A DNA stretch of 50,537 bases from Salinivirgaceae bacterium (lineage in GTDB: Bacteria > Bacteroidota > Bacteroidia > Bacteroidales > SZUA-534): NCBI GenBank assembly GCA_017557605.1, contig JAFYYJ010000059.1:1-50537 (forward strand), given 5' to 3'. Shown piece after piece: positions 41,794-49,697 of this stretch. How positions within the stretch are numbered: the first letter of the stretch is position 1; every line of letters begins with the position of its first letter. Under the pieces are notes generated by a model. It made no database searches, was not told where the DNA came from, and worked only from the letters and a program-made list of their open reading frames with translations. Made by a program: the position numbers and the translations under genes.

Positions 41794-41829
41794 AAAACAA
41801 AAAGAATCCCGCGGTACGCGGAACTCTTT
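41794..41829 (-). terminator. terminator-like hairpin in the greA leader
   Basis: On the plus strand 41801-41829 forms AAAGA-TCCCGCG, GTA, CGCGG-AACTCTTT (with small mismatches). On the minus strand it is followed by TTTTTGTTTT (41791-41800), as in an intrinsic terminator. It lies between the candidate greA promoter and the greA ATG, so it may attenuate greA as well as end the upstream gene's transcript (stop at 41891). Confidence 0.72.
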
Positions 41830-41836
41830 CGGTTAG

Positions 41837-41844
41837 CAAATATA
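41837..41844 (-). promoter_or_regulatory. -7 element of greA
   Basis: Minus-strand TATATTTG; transcription would begin near 41831, just before the hairpin, giving a leader of about 65 nt. No clear -33 element. Confidence 0.5.
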
Positions 41845-41890
41845 CTGTTTTTTCGTTAAAGTCCGCCTAAAAGTCGGATTTTAACGTTTT

Positions 41891-42325
41891 TTATTTCTCT
41901 TTGAAGCCTACCAATATTGAAACACAGCCGCTTTTTGGCTCTTCGTCGGTGGTGTTTTCCGGCACGCTCACCTCAACAGTCAGCAGTTGGGTTGAGTTGG
42001 TCGAGAAGTCCCAAGTGTCGGTGTAGTTGTGGTCGGCATTGGTAAACAGTTCCTTGCCTTGAAGGTCGAGCAGGCGGAAGGTCACATCGCCCAACCCGTC
42101 GCTGCAAACCACAATGCGGTAGTCTTGGTTGCTATAGAAGGTAAGCATCAGTTCGGCAAAATCGCCCTGGTTCAGAACGGCGCTGTTCATCTGCCCGTTG
42201 TAGATGTAGGGCGAGAGTTTTGGTTTGCATTCGTTCTTGATGAATGTCTTGCATTGTGCCTGTGCGCCAAAGTTTACGGCTAGACAAAGTGCGGCAACCG
42301 ATAAAACGCTTATTAACTTTTTCAT
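41891..42325 (-). CDS. secreted protein of unknown function
   Basis: A 144-aa protein from the ATG at 42325. The start MKKLISVLSVAALCLAVNFGAQAQC is a Sec signal peptide with cleavage near AQA|Q. The mature part has paired Cys (CKTFIKNECKPK, CSDGLGD, SGCVS) and beta-strand-like sequence (FAELMLTFYSNQDYRIVVCSDG, VTFRLLDLQGKELFTN). No family recognised. A longer frame with a TTG start at 42358 is rejected because the signal peptide would not be N-terminal. It follows the lipoprotein gene, which overlaps the longer frame. Confidence 0.8.
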   Translation of the reverse strand: MKKLISVLSVAALCLAVNFGAQAQCKTFIKNECKPKLSPYIYNGQMNSAVLNQGDFAELMLTFYSNQDYRIVVCSDGLGDVTFRLLDLQGKELFTNADHNYTDTWDFSTNSTQLLTVEVSVPENTTDEEPKSGCVSILVGFKEK

Positions 42326-42350
42326 TTTTCTATTTTTTTTCGTTAACGGG

Positions 42351-43244
42351 TTATCCAATTATTTTGTTTCTGATGCCTTTAATCAAATTGGCAATTTCCT
42401 TCAGTTGGTCTTTGGTGATGTTCACCGTCATTGGTGCATCGATGCTGGTAACGTGGTCTTCCTGGTCGGTGCTGACAACAACTGATTTGTCGTATACAAC
42501 TTCAATCGAGTTGTAGATTTCCTGAATCTTGTTGAAACCGTCAATCAGAGAAGTTACTTCGGGTGTCTCGCTATAGGTGTTGAGCAGGTTGACAAGGTTG
42601 GTCACCGTGTATTTCTGGTCGACAATGTTGTTGATGATGTCGTCTTTTGCATTGGGCTGGATGGCAAGGGTTGTTGCGAAATACATTCCTTCAACCCAAG
42701 CGCCTGCCAAAATGAGCGAAGCGGTCATGTCGCGCTCGTTCTCTTTCAGATAGCTGTCGGCGCGAGCGTAAGTGTCTGAAATGATGTAGAATATCGAGTC
42801 GCGGTTTTCAAGGCTCTGCTCAATGCGGTTGATGGTTTCCGAACCTTCTTCTTCAGGAATCTGCAGCTTCTCGGTAACCTTCTTGATTACAGACAGATAG
42901 TTGATGGCTTCCTGCAGTTGGTCGTAAACGCGGCAGTAGCAAAGGTCGGCGCCGTAGATGCCGAAGTTGAGCGCCAAGCTGCTCGATGTGTTGTATTTCT
43001 CAAGGTTGTCCGATGAGTTCAGCATGTCGCTGTTAAACGGCTCTTCGGTTTTGAGAAGTGTCTGCGTGATTTCGACAGGTGAAGGCAGATTGAAGAAGAT
43101 TTTCTTGACTGCGGCTTCGCATTCGTTGCTGTCGATGGTCAAAGCGCTCTTGAGTTGTTGTTCTTTTTGCTTTTTGTTATTGCTTGTACAGGCCACTGCC
43201 AAGCAAATGACAAAGAGCGGCAACATTTTGAATGTCAATCTCAT
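42351..43244 (-). CDS. lipoprotein of unknown function
   Basis: A 297-aa predicted lipoprotein: MRLTFKMLPLFVICLAVACTSNN, with lipobox LAVAC. The rest is mostly alpha-helical and acidic (LQEAINYLSVIKKVTEKLQIPEEEGSETINRIEQSLENRDSIFYIISDTYARAD and ALNFGIYGADLCYCRVYDQ). I do not recognise the family; a similar helical lipoprotein is common in Bacteroidota, often next to a small secreted protein like the one at 41891. Both genes are 25 nt apart and likely cotranscribed. Confidence 0.82.
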   Translation of the reverse strand: MRLTFKMLPLFVICLAVACTSNNKKQKEQQLKSALTIDSNECEAAVKKIFFNLPSPVEITQTLLKTEEPFNSDMLNSSDNLEKYNTSSSLALNFGIYGADLCYCRVYDQLQEAINYLSVIKKVTEKLQIPEEEGSETINRIEQSLENRDSIFYIISDTYARADSYLKENERDMTASLILAGAWVEGMYFATTLAIQPNAKDDIINNIVDQKYTVTNLVNLLNTYSETPEVTSLIDGFNKIQEIYNSIEVVYDKSVVVSTDQEDHVTSIDAPMTVNITKDQLKEIANLIKGIRNKIIG

Positions 43245-43311
43245 ATAAGTAGATATTAAGTTCTATGCGAATCATTTGCGCTCACTCGCGCGTCGGATTT
43301 TGCATACGAGC

Positions 43312-43319
43312 CAAAGTTA
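43312..43319 (-). promoter_or_regulatory. -7 element of the lipoprotein operon
   Basis: Minus-strand TAACTTTG matches TAnnTTTG, 67 nt before the ATG at 43244. A TTG about 23 nt upstream is a possible but distant -33 element. Confidence 0.45.
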
Positions 43320-43421
43320 ATCAAACTTATGTGTTTTCGCCACAACGGGGCAATTTTTTTTTGAAATGCCGTATTTTACTGATGCCGGCTCACTTTTTTA
43401 GCCCTGTCCGGGTTCCACGAA

Positions 43422-44765
43422 TCACTTGAACTGACCGATGATTGCCTTGATTTTATCGAGTTTTTCGCTGAGCATCTGCTTGGTTTTGGCTTCGGCCAAA
43501 AGTCGCAGATAGGGCTCGGTGTTCGACGGGCGGATGTTGAACCACCAATCGGAGAACTCAACGCGGTAGCCGTCGAAATCGTACGAAGCGGTGGCCTGCT
43601 CGGTCTGCGTGAAATAGTCGCGCACAGCGTCCATAGCCTGCTGCTTCTGCTCAATCTTGAAGTTGATTTCGCCCGAATTGGCGTAGCGCGATATGGCCGC
43701 AATGGCTTCGGAAATGGTCCGGCCCTGCCGCTTGAGTCCGGCCACGATGCCGAGCACGATGAGCGACGCCATTATGCCCGAATCGCTGTAGAAGAAGTCG
43801 CGGAAATAGTAGTGCCCGGCCAACTCGCCGCCGTAGATGCCGTCAATCTCGCGCAGCTTCGGCGCGGCGTAGGCGCGACCGACACGCCACATATTGATGA
43901 TGCCGCCGAACTTTGCCACATATTCGCCCACGGCTTTCGATGTGCGGATGTCTTGCAGCACGTTACCCTTCAGACCACGCTCTTCAAGGAAATAGTGTGC
44001 CATCAGGCCGATAATCAGGTCGGGACTGATGAAGCAGCCGCGCTCGTCGATGAACATCACGCGGTCGGCATCGCCGTCGTAGATGACGCCCACATCGGCC
44101 TTGACTTGGCGGACAAGCGCTTCAAGGTCGCGGCAGTTGTCTTCAATGAGCGGATTGGGCTCGTGGTGCGGGAAGGTGCCGTCGAGCGTGTCGTATATAT
44201 AAGTAGGTGTGTCGCCCAAAATGTCGTGCACGAGCATCGACGCCATACCGTTCGAGCAGTCGACGGCAATCGTCAGGTTCGACAGGTCCTTCAGATACTG
44301 CTTTTGGAAACTGATGTACTCGGCCCGGAAATCGAAATCGGTGATTTTGCCCTTCTGAGCCACCGGTGCTATTGGGCGCGTTTCCATCATCTGCTTCAGG
44401 TCGCCAAGGCCGGTGTCGAGTCCGACGGGCAGAGCGTTGGCGCGCGAAATCTTCATTCCGTTGTACTCGCATGGATTGTGCGACGCGGTTATCTGCACCG
44501 ATGCGTCGAAACCGAATTTGGCCGTGGCGTAGTAAATCATCGGTGTGGTGGTGAGTCCGGCGTTGCACACGTCGGCGCCGGCGTCGGTGATGCCGCGGCA
44601 GAGCGACTCAAAAATCTCGGGCGACGATGTGCGCATATCGCGGCCAACGAGTATCTTTTTGGTTTTCAACAGTTCCGGCAGAAAAAAACCGATTTTGTAG
44701 CAGTCGTCTTTATTGAATTGCTCGGGGTAGATGCCGCGAATGTCGTAGGCGTGAAATGCGTTCAT
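43422..44765 (-). CDS. phosphomannomutase/phosphoglucomutase
   Basis: A 447-aa hexose-phosphate mutase of the ManB/AlgC type. The four signatures are visible: VQITASHNPCEYNGMKI (phosphoserine loop), GVIYDGDADRVMFIDERG (metal), GIYGGELAGHYYFRD (sugar-binding) and FNIRPSNTEPYLRLLAE (phosphate-binding). It interconverts hexose 6- and 1-phosphates for sugar-nucleotide synthesis and may serve the polysaccharide locus and cell-wall precursors. It stands alone; the 177-nt gap to the lipoprotein gene holds that gene's promoter. Confidence 0.94.
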   Translation of the reverse strand: MNAFHAYDIRGIYPEQFNKDDCYKIGFFLPELLKTKKILVGRDMRTSSPEIFESLCRGITDAGADVCNAGLTTTPMIYYATAKFGFDASVQITASHNPCEYNGMKISRANALPVGLDTGLGDLKQMMETRPIAPVAQKGKITDFDFRAEYISFQKQYLKDLSNLTIAVDCSNGMASMLVHDILGDTPTYIYDTLDGTFPHHEPNPLIEDNCRDLEALVRQVKADVGVIYDGDADRVMFIDERGCFISPDLIIGLMAHYFLEERGLKGNVLQDIRTSKAVGEYVAKFGGIINMWRVGRAYAAPKLREIDGIYGGELAGHYYFRDFFYSDSGIMASLIVLGIVAGLKRQGRTISEAIAAISRYANSGEINFKIEQKQQAMDAVRDYFTQTEQATASYDFDGYRVEFSDWWFNIRPSNTEPYLRLLAEAKTKQMLSEKLDKIKAIIGQFK

Positions 44766-44946
44766 AGCTGTGAGTTTTTAGTTTTTCACGAAGATATGAT
44801 TTTTGTTTAATCGGTGAATCGGCCAATTGTATAATTGTCGGGGTTCGGATTTTTAAATTTAGGGAAAGCTGTTTCAAATTCGGATATTTTTAACACTGAA
44901 TACCGATTTATTGCCGCGCCGGAAAACCACCGGCATCAATTTTAAT

Positions 44947-44954
44947 TATGTTTG
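44947..44954 (+). promoter_or_regulatory. -7 element of the CE15 esterase gene
   Basis: TATGTTTG, a TAnnTTTG match, 34 nt before the ATG at 44988. GCCGG (44917-44921) and CCGGC (44930-44934) form a small hairpin just upstream. Confidence 0.5.
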
Positions 44955-44987
44955 TGTACCGTAAACTAAACTTAAACACGTAATAAT

Positions 44988-46232
44988 ATGAAGAACAAGA
45001 GTTTGATTGTTGTTGGTGCCGCATTTGCCATTGCTGGCTGCACATCGACACAACAGCCGCCATTGGTTTACAATGCGGAAAACACCGGCGCCGCTCTGCC
45101 GAAAATTGAGTATGTGAACCCCGACCAACTGCCGCAGTGCGCTGCATTGCCTGACCCGTTTGCTTGGTCGGATGGCAGCGGACGCTCGACAAAGTTTGCC
45201 GATTGGGAACGCCGCCGCAACGAGATTAAATCGGAAATGGAATTTTACGAAATCGGCGCCAAGCCCGACAAGCCGGAAGAAGTTACGGCATCGCTCACCG
45301 ACACGGTTCTGACCGTTACCATTAAGCACAACGGCGAGACGCTGACGCTCACAAGCCGCCTGCGCATACCGAAGACAGGCGAAGGTCCGTTCCCCATCAG
45401 CATTGGAATGGGCCGTTTCAGCGGCACGGGTGCTCTGCGCCGCGATTTGTTCGATGGCTGCATCCAAGTGCCTTTCGACCACGATCAAGTAATCCGCAGT
45501 AGTCATCAGGCTGTGCGCGACGATAGTGCACGGTTCTACAAGTTGTATCCCGACGCGCGCGCCAACGGCAACTACAGCGCGTGGGCTTGGGGTGTGAGCC
45601 GCATCATCGATGGCCTTGAGCAAGTGGCTGACCAAATTAATGCCGATTTGGCTCACATCTGCGTGACAGGCTGCTCGTATGCCGGAAAAATGGCGATGTA
45701 CTCGAGCGCTCTCGATGAGCGCGTGGCTCTTGCCATTGTGCAGGAATCGGGTGGCGGCGGCATCAACTCGTGGCGCGTGAGCGACGATTTCACCGCCCGT
45801 ACCGACACCAACGTCGAGCGCATCACCAACACCAACTACACTTGGTTCAGCCCGGCTCTGAAGGATAATTTCGATGGCCGCGTCGACCGTCTGCCGTTCG
45901 ACCATCACGAGATTCTGGCAATGATTGCACCGCGTGCCGTGCTGGTTCTGGGCAACGGCGACTACGAGTGGCTCTGCGACCATTCGGGCTACGTATCGTG
46001 CCGCGCCGCCGAGTATGTTTATCAGACATTCGGCATTGCCGACCGCTTCGGCTACGTGTTCGACAACAAGCATCCGCACTGCCGTGCATCGGACCTGCAG
46101 TCAGACGCCGTGAAGGCTTTTGTGGCGAAATATCTGTTTGGCGACCAAACTGCCAACACTATGATTCGTGAAGCCACCCCGACGCTTAACAACATCGATT
46201 ACAAGAAATGGATTGACGCGTGGGCGAAGTGA
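44988..46232 (+). CDS. 4-O-methyl-glucuronoyl methylesterase-like lipoprotein (CE15)
   Basis: A 414-aa lipoprotein: MKNKSLIVVGAAFAIAGCTSTQQ with lipobox AIAGC. The alpha/beta hydrolase core has ICVTGCSYAGKMAMYSSALDERVALAIVQESGGGG, in which GCSYAGK (Ser230) is the CE15 signature G-C-S-x-x-G-K and Glu253 is a candidate acid; HPHCR near the C-terminus supplies the catalytic His. Enzymes of this family cleave ester bonds between lignin and glucuronic acid of xylan, or related esters in hemicellulose. With the GH3 lipoprotein this suggests growth on plant fibre. The N-terminal 120 residues are typical for bacterial CE15. Its stop codon begins a period-7 tract. Confidence 0.9.
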   Translation: MKNKSLIVVGAAFAIAGCTSTQQPPLVYNAENTGAALPKIEYVNPDQLPQCAALPDPFAWSDGSGRSTKFADWERRRNEIKSEMEFYEIGAKPDKPEEVTASLTDTVLTVTIKHNGETLTLTSRLRIPKTGEGPFPISIGMGRFSGTGALRRDLFDGCIQVPFDHDQVIRSSHQAVRDDSARFYKLYPDARANGNYSAWAWGVSRIIDGLEQVADQINADLAHICVTGCSYAGKMAMYSSALDERVALAIVQESGGGGINSWRVSDDFTARTDTNVERITNTNYTWFSPALKDNFDGRVDRLPFDHHEILAMIAPRAVLVLGNGDYEWLCDHSGYVSCRAAEYVYQTFGIADRFGYVFDNKHPHCRASDLQSDAVKAFVAKYLFGDQTANTMIREATPTLNNIDYKKWIDAWAK

Positions 46233-46257
46233 TTTTTGATTTAGGATTTTTGATTTG
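46230..46257. repeat. period-7 tract, TGATTTT consensus
   Basis: TGATTTT, TGATTTA, GGATTTT, TGATTTG. The first TGA is the stop codon of the CE15 gene. Confidence 0.75.
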
Positions 46258-46259
46258 GC

Positions 46260-46275
46260 CCTGATAGTTATCGGG
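46260..46275. repeat. dispersed palindrome, copy 3
   Basis: CCTGATAGTTATCGGG, with two changes from the copy at 2902-2917, 28 nt beyond the CE15 stop and just before the bidirectional terminator. Confidence 0.55.
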
Positions 46276-46283
46276 GTTAGCAT

Positions 46284-46327
46284 AACCAAAAAGAGCCGCA
46301 AGATTCGTCTTACGGCTCTTTTTGGTT
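46284..46327. terminator. bidirectional intrinsic terminator between CE15 and metK
   Basis: AACCAAAAAGAGCCG (46284-46298) pairs with CGGCTCTTTTTGGTT (46313-46327). The inside of the loop has AAGA-TTCG-TCTT, a UUCG tetraloop. It serves both convergent genes. Confidence 0.9.
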
Positions 46328-46342
46328 TATATCATCTGTAAA

Positions 46343-47596
46343 TTACAGATTGAAAGCGTTTTTAACAATATCGACATAGTCGAGTTTTTCCCAAGTGAAG
46401 AGTTCCACAGTGAGTTCGCGGCGGCCCATATACGGCGACTCAAACACTTTTGTCACTGTTTTCGGCTCACGGCCCATATGTCCGTACGATGCGGTCTCTT
46501 CATAAATCGGGTTGCGCAGTTTCAGGCGGTCTTCGATGGCTGCCGGGCGAAGGTCGAAAATCTCGGCCACCTTCTGGGCAATCTCGCCGTCGGTCATCTT
46601 AACTTTCGATGTGCCGTAGGTGTTCACAAACACGCCCACTGGCTTGGCAACGCCAATGGCATAAGCCACCTGCACAAGCATTTCAGAAGCAACGCCGGCT
46701 GCAACCATATTTTTGGCAATGTGGCGTGCCGCATAGGCTGCCGAGCGGTCAACCTTCGATGGGTCTTTGCCCGAGAAAGCGCCACCACCGTGAGCGCCGC
46801 GGCCGCCGTAGGTGTCCACAATAATCTTGCGACCGGTCAGGCCGGTATCGCCGTGGGGGCCGCCAATCACAAACTTGCCTGTGGGGTTCACGTGCAGAGT
46901 GAAGGATCCGTCGAACAATTTCTGAACGCGTGCCGGCAGTTTGGCAACGGTGCGCGGAATCAGAATATCTTTCACATCCTGCTTGATTTTGGCAAGCATC
47001 GGCTCGTCGGCATCAAACTCGTCGTGCTGTGTCGAAACAACAATGGTATCAATGCGTTTCGGCTGGTTGTTGTCGTCGTACTCAATTGTCACCTGGCTTT
47101 TTGCGTCGGGGCGCAAATAGGTCATCACCTTGCCTTCGCGGCGGATGGCGGCCAACTCAATGAGCAGGCTGTGAGCAAGTTCGAGCGGCAGCGGCATATA
47201 GTTGTCGGTCTCTGAACAAGCGTAACCGAACATCATTCCCTGGTCGCCGGCGCCCTGGTCCATATGGTTGGCGCGCTCAACACCACGGTTGATGTCGGCC
47301 GACTGCTCGTGAATGGCCGAAAGCACGCCACACGAGTCGCCTTCAAAACGATACTCGCCCTTGGTGTAGCCAATGCGGTTGATGACGCGGCGCGCAACTT
47401 CCTGCACGTCGATGTAGGCGTCGCTGCGGACTTCGCCGGCAAGCACCACCTGGCCGGTTGTTACAAGCGTTTCGCAAGCCACCTTCGATTTGGGGTCGAA
47501 AGCAAGAAAGCGGTCAACAAGCGCGTCTGAAATTTGGTCGGCAACTTTGTCAGGATGTCCTTCCGAAACCGACTCTGAAGTAAATAAGTAACCCAT
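46343..47596 (-). CDS. metK: S-adenosylmethionine synthetase
   Basis: A 417-aa enzyme forming SAM from Met and ATP. Seen: [40 protein letters not shown] (P-loop-like), [46 protein letters not shown] segment (here [18 protein letters not shown]), [24 protein letters not shown] and the C-terminal [17 protein letters not shown]. It ends near the bidirectional terminator. Its leader of about 118 nt (from the -7 box at 47721-47728) was checked for SAM riboswitch-like structure and none is convincing. Confidence 0.95.
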   Translation of the reverse strand: MGYLFTSESVSEGHPDKVADQISDALVDRFLAFDPKSKVACETLVTTGQVVLAGEVRSDAYIDVQEVARRVINRIGYTKGEYRFEGDSCGVLSAIHEQSADINRGVERANHMDQGAGDQGMMFGYACSETDNYMPLPLELAHSLLIELAAIRREGKVMTYLRPDAKSQVTIEYDDNNQPKRIDTIVVSTQHDEFDADEPMLAKIKQDVKDILIPRTVAKLPARVQKLFDGSFTLHVNPTGKFVIGGPHGDTGLTGRKIIVDTYGGRGAHGGGAFSGKDPSKVDRSAAYAARHIAKNMVAAGVASEMLVQVAYAIGVAKPVGVFVNTYGTSKVKMTDGEIAQKVAEIFDLRPAAIEDRLKLRNPIYEETASYGHMGREPKTVTKVFESPYMGRRELTVELFTWEKLDYVDIVKNAFNL

Positions 47597-47720
47597 ATCT
47601 ATAAAGTTTTAAATTAGAAACTTAACTGATGGGAAAAATCGGGGAAGGTGCAATTGAAAAATCGTGCTTTAGCATTTTTTTCTGTGGTTGCAATCAACTC
47701 AAATCTTTCCACAACGGGGG

Positions 47721-47728
47721 CAAAGGTA
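47721..47728 (-). promoter_or_regulatory. -7 element of metK
   Basis: Minus-strand TACCTTTG, a TAnnTTTG match, 125 nt before the ATG. The -33 region is a T-rich stretch rather than TTTG. Confidence 0.5.
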
Positions 47729-47774
47729 ATATAAAATTGGTGTTGTGCGGTGAAAAATAATCGGCAGCACACAA

Positions 47775-47809
47775 AAAAGGCCGAACCCCTTGTCGGAATT
47801 CGGCCTTTT
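47775..47809 (-). terminator. intrinsic terminator after asnB
   Basis: AAAAGGCCGAA (47775-47785) and TTCGGCCTTTT (47799-47809) form an 11-bp stem; on the minus strand it is followed by six T, 40 nt beyond the asnB stop. Confidence 0.88.
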
Positions 47810-47848
47810 CCTGTTTTTTAGAACATCGGGCTAAAGTATCGCAGTATC

Positions 47849-49516
47849 TTAATACGCACACTCGTGAACACCCTTCACGGCGCGGCCGCTGGGGTCGTTG
47901 AGTTTTTTCCAGGCGGCGTCCCACTCAAGGGCAATGGCGGTTGAGCAAGCCACCGAAGCCTCGTGCGGCACGCTGGCGGCGGCAGAATCGCTTGGGAACA
48001 ACTCACTGAAAATGGTGCGGTAGTAGTATTCCTCTTTGTTCATCGGCGGGTTGATTGGGAAGCGCTCGGCGGCGTGTGCCATCTGCTCGTCGGTGACGGC
48101 GCTGGCGGTGAGTGCCTTCAGGCTGTCAATCCAACTGTAGCCGACACCATCGCTGAACTGCTCTTTCTGACGCCAGGCTATGCTTTCGGGCAGCATATCG
48201 GTAAAAGCTTCGCGCACAATGCGTTTCTCGATTTCTTTGCCAGGACACATCTTCGCCTGCGGATTAATGCGCATTGCCACATCAAGGAACTCCTTGTCAA
48301 GGAACGGCACGCGGCCCTCAACACCCCACGCTGCAAGCGATTTGTTGGCGCGCAGACAGTCGTAAAGGTAGAGTTTGCCAAGTTTGCGTACTGTCTCGTC
48401 GTGGAAGGCGCGGGCGTCGGGGGCTTTGTGGAAATAGAGATAACCGCCGAAAATCTCGTCGGCACCCTCGCCACTCAACACCATCTTAATACCCATCGAC
48501 TTGATAACCCTTGCCAAAAGGTACATCGGGGTGCTTGCGCGAACGGTTGTAACATCGTATGTCTCAATATGATAAATGACATCGCGAATGGCATCCAGAC
48601 CTTCCTGAACGGTGTAGTTCACCTCGTGGTGGACAGTGCCCAGGTGTTCGGCCATCACGCGGGCCTTCGCCAAATCGGGCGAACCCTTGATACCCACGGC
48701 AAACGAGTGCAGACGCGGCCACCAGGCATCGGCCTTGTCGCCAGTCTCGATTCGCTTTGCGGAATACATATTGGCAATGGCCGAAATGACCGAACTGTCC
48801 AATCCGCCCGAGAGCAACACGCCGTAAGGCACGTCACTCATCAGTTGGCGCTTGACGGCGGCTTTCAGCGCATCGCCAAGGGCTGCAGAGTCGGCACCGC
48901 AGTCCTTAACTGCATCATACTCAAACCAGTCGCGTGTCCACCAACGGCGCATCTCGCCCTCGCGGCTGCTGTAGTAATGGCCAGGCAGGAACGGCTCGTA
49001 GCGGTCGCAGAAGCCTTCGAGAGCCTTCAGTTCGCTGGCGGCATACACGGTTCCGTCGGCATCGAACCCAATGTAGAGCGGAATGACGCCGATTGGGTCG
49101 CGGGCAATCAGAAACTCGTCTTTTTCCTCATCGTAAAGAGCGAAGGCGAAAATGCCGTTCAAATCTTCTAAAAAGTTGATACCCTTTTCTTTATACAGGG
49201 CAAGAATAACCTCGCAGTCAGAGCCAGTCTTGAAGGCGTAGGTGTCGGCCATCCGCTGGCGAATCTGCTGGTGGTTGTAAATCTCGCCGTTAACGGCCAG
49301 AACTTGCTTGTGGTCAGTTGAATAGAGCGGCTGTCCGCCCGAGAGCGGGTCGACAATGGCCAGGCGCTCGTGGGCCAGCACGCATTTTTCACTACTGTAA
49401 ACGCCGCTCCAGTCGGGTCCGCGGTGACGGATTTTTGCCGACATCTTTAGTGCCTTTTCGCGCATTTCGGCTGACTTGCCCTGCGCAATGTTGAAAATTG
49501 ATACGAATCCACACAT
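47849..49516 (-). CDS. asnB: asparagine synthase (glutamine-hydrolysing)
   Basis: A 555-aa enzyme, the length of E. coli AsnB. Cys2 is the glutaminase nucleophile (MCGFVSIF), and the amidotransferase domain has RGPDWSGVY, LAHERLAIVDPLSGGQPLY, VNGEIYNHQQIRQRM and GSDCEVILALYKEKG. The synthetase domain has VPYGVLLSGGLDSSVISAIANMYS with the SGGLDSS ATP-pyrophosphatase loop, and VLSGEGADEIFGGYLYFHKAP. It makes Asn and Glu from Asp and Gln. It sits just downstream of the ammonium transporter gene, giving a small nitrogen-assimilation cluster. Confidence 0.95.
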   Translation of the reverse strand: MCGFVSIFNIAQGKSAEMREKALKMSAKIRHRGPDWSGVYSSEKCVLAHERLAIVDPLSGGQPLYSTDHKQVLAVNGEIYNHQQIRQRMADTYAFKTGSDCEVILALYKEKGINFLEDLNGIFAFALYDEEKDEFLIARDPIGVIPLYIGFDADGTVYAASELKALEGFCDRYEPFLPGHYYSSREGEMRRWWTRDWFEYDAVKDCGADSAALGDALKAAVKRQLMSDVPYGVLLSGGLDSSVISAIANMYSAKRIETGDKADAWWPRLHSFAVGIKGSPDLAKARVMAEHLGTVHHEVNYTVQEGLDAIRDVIYHIETYDVTTVRASTPMYLLARVIKSMGIKMVLSGEGADEIFGGYLYFHKAPDARAFHDETVRKLGKLYLYDCLRANKSLAAWGVEGRVPFLDKEFLDVAMRINPQAKMCPGKEIEKRIVREAFTDMLPESIAWRQKEQFSDGVGYSWIDSLKALTASAVTDEQMAHAAERFPINPPMNKEEYYYRTIFSELFPSDSAAASVPHEASVACSTAIALEWDAAWKKLNDPSGRAVKGVHECAY

Positions 49517-49523
49517 AATTTAC

Positions 49524-49561
49524 TGATTTATTGATTAATAGATTTATTGATTTCTGATTTA
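49524..49561. repeat. period-8/7 tract, TGATTTAT consensus
   Basis: TGATTTAT, TGATTAAT, AGATTTAT, TGATTTC, TGATTTA; it starts 8 nt upstream of the asnB ATG on the minus strand. Confidence 0.7.
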
Positions 49562-49629
49562 TCGCACTGATTAACACTAGTTTTCGGATTCGGCACGCCA
49601 CGTCCCTACAAATCCATATTCCAACACCC

Positions 49630-49697
49630 AATACCTAAAACCTAATACCATCACTGCATTCATTTTTAATTTCAAATTTCAAATTTTCAATTATTAA
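49630..49697. repeat. two period-7 tracts at the end of the amt gene
   Basis: AATACCT, AAAACCT, AATACCA at 49630-49650 and TTTTTAA, TTTCAAA, TTTCAAA, TTTTCAA, TTATTAA at 49663-49697. The second covers the amt stop codon (49687-49689). The stretch 49517-49686 holds nothing else. Confidence 0.8.

Noticed and set aside
41801..41829. Simple terminator of the secreted-protein gene only
   Set aside because: Possible, but the -7 element for greA lies upstream of it, so it must also be in the greA leader if that promoter is used; kept as a dual call.
43812..44810. Long plus-strand frame opposite the phosphomannomutase
   Set aside because: Antisense shadow; all four phosphomutase motifs are on the minus strand.
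44946..46079. Long minus-strand frame opposite the CE15 esterase
   Set aside because: Antisense shadow of a lipoprotein gene with a clear signal peptide and catalytic motif.
47597..47720. SAM riboswitch in the metK leader
   Set aside because: The leader is about 118 nt but I could not find the paired helices of SAM-I, SAM-II or SAM-III types.
47963..49171. Long plus-strand frame opposite asnB
   Set aside because: Antisense shadow; asnB motifs are complete on the minus strand.
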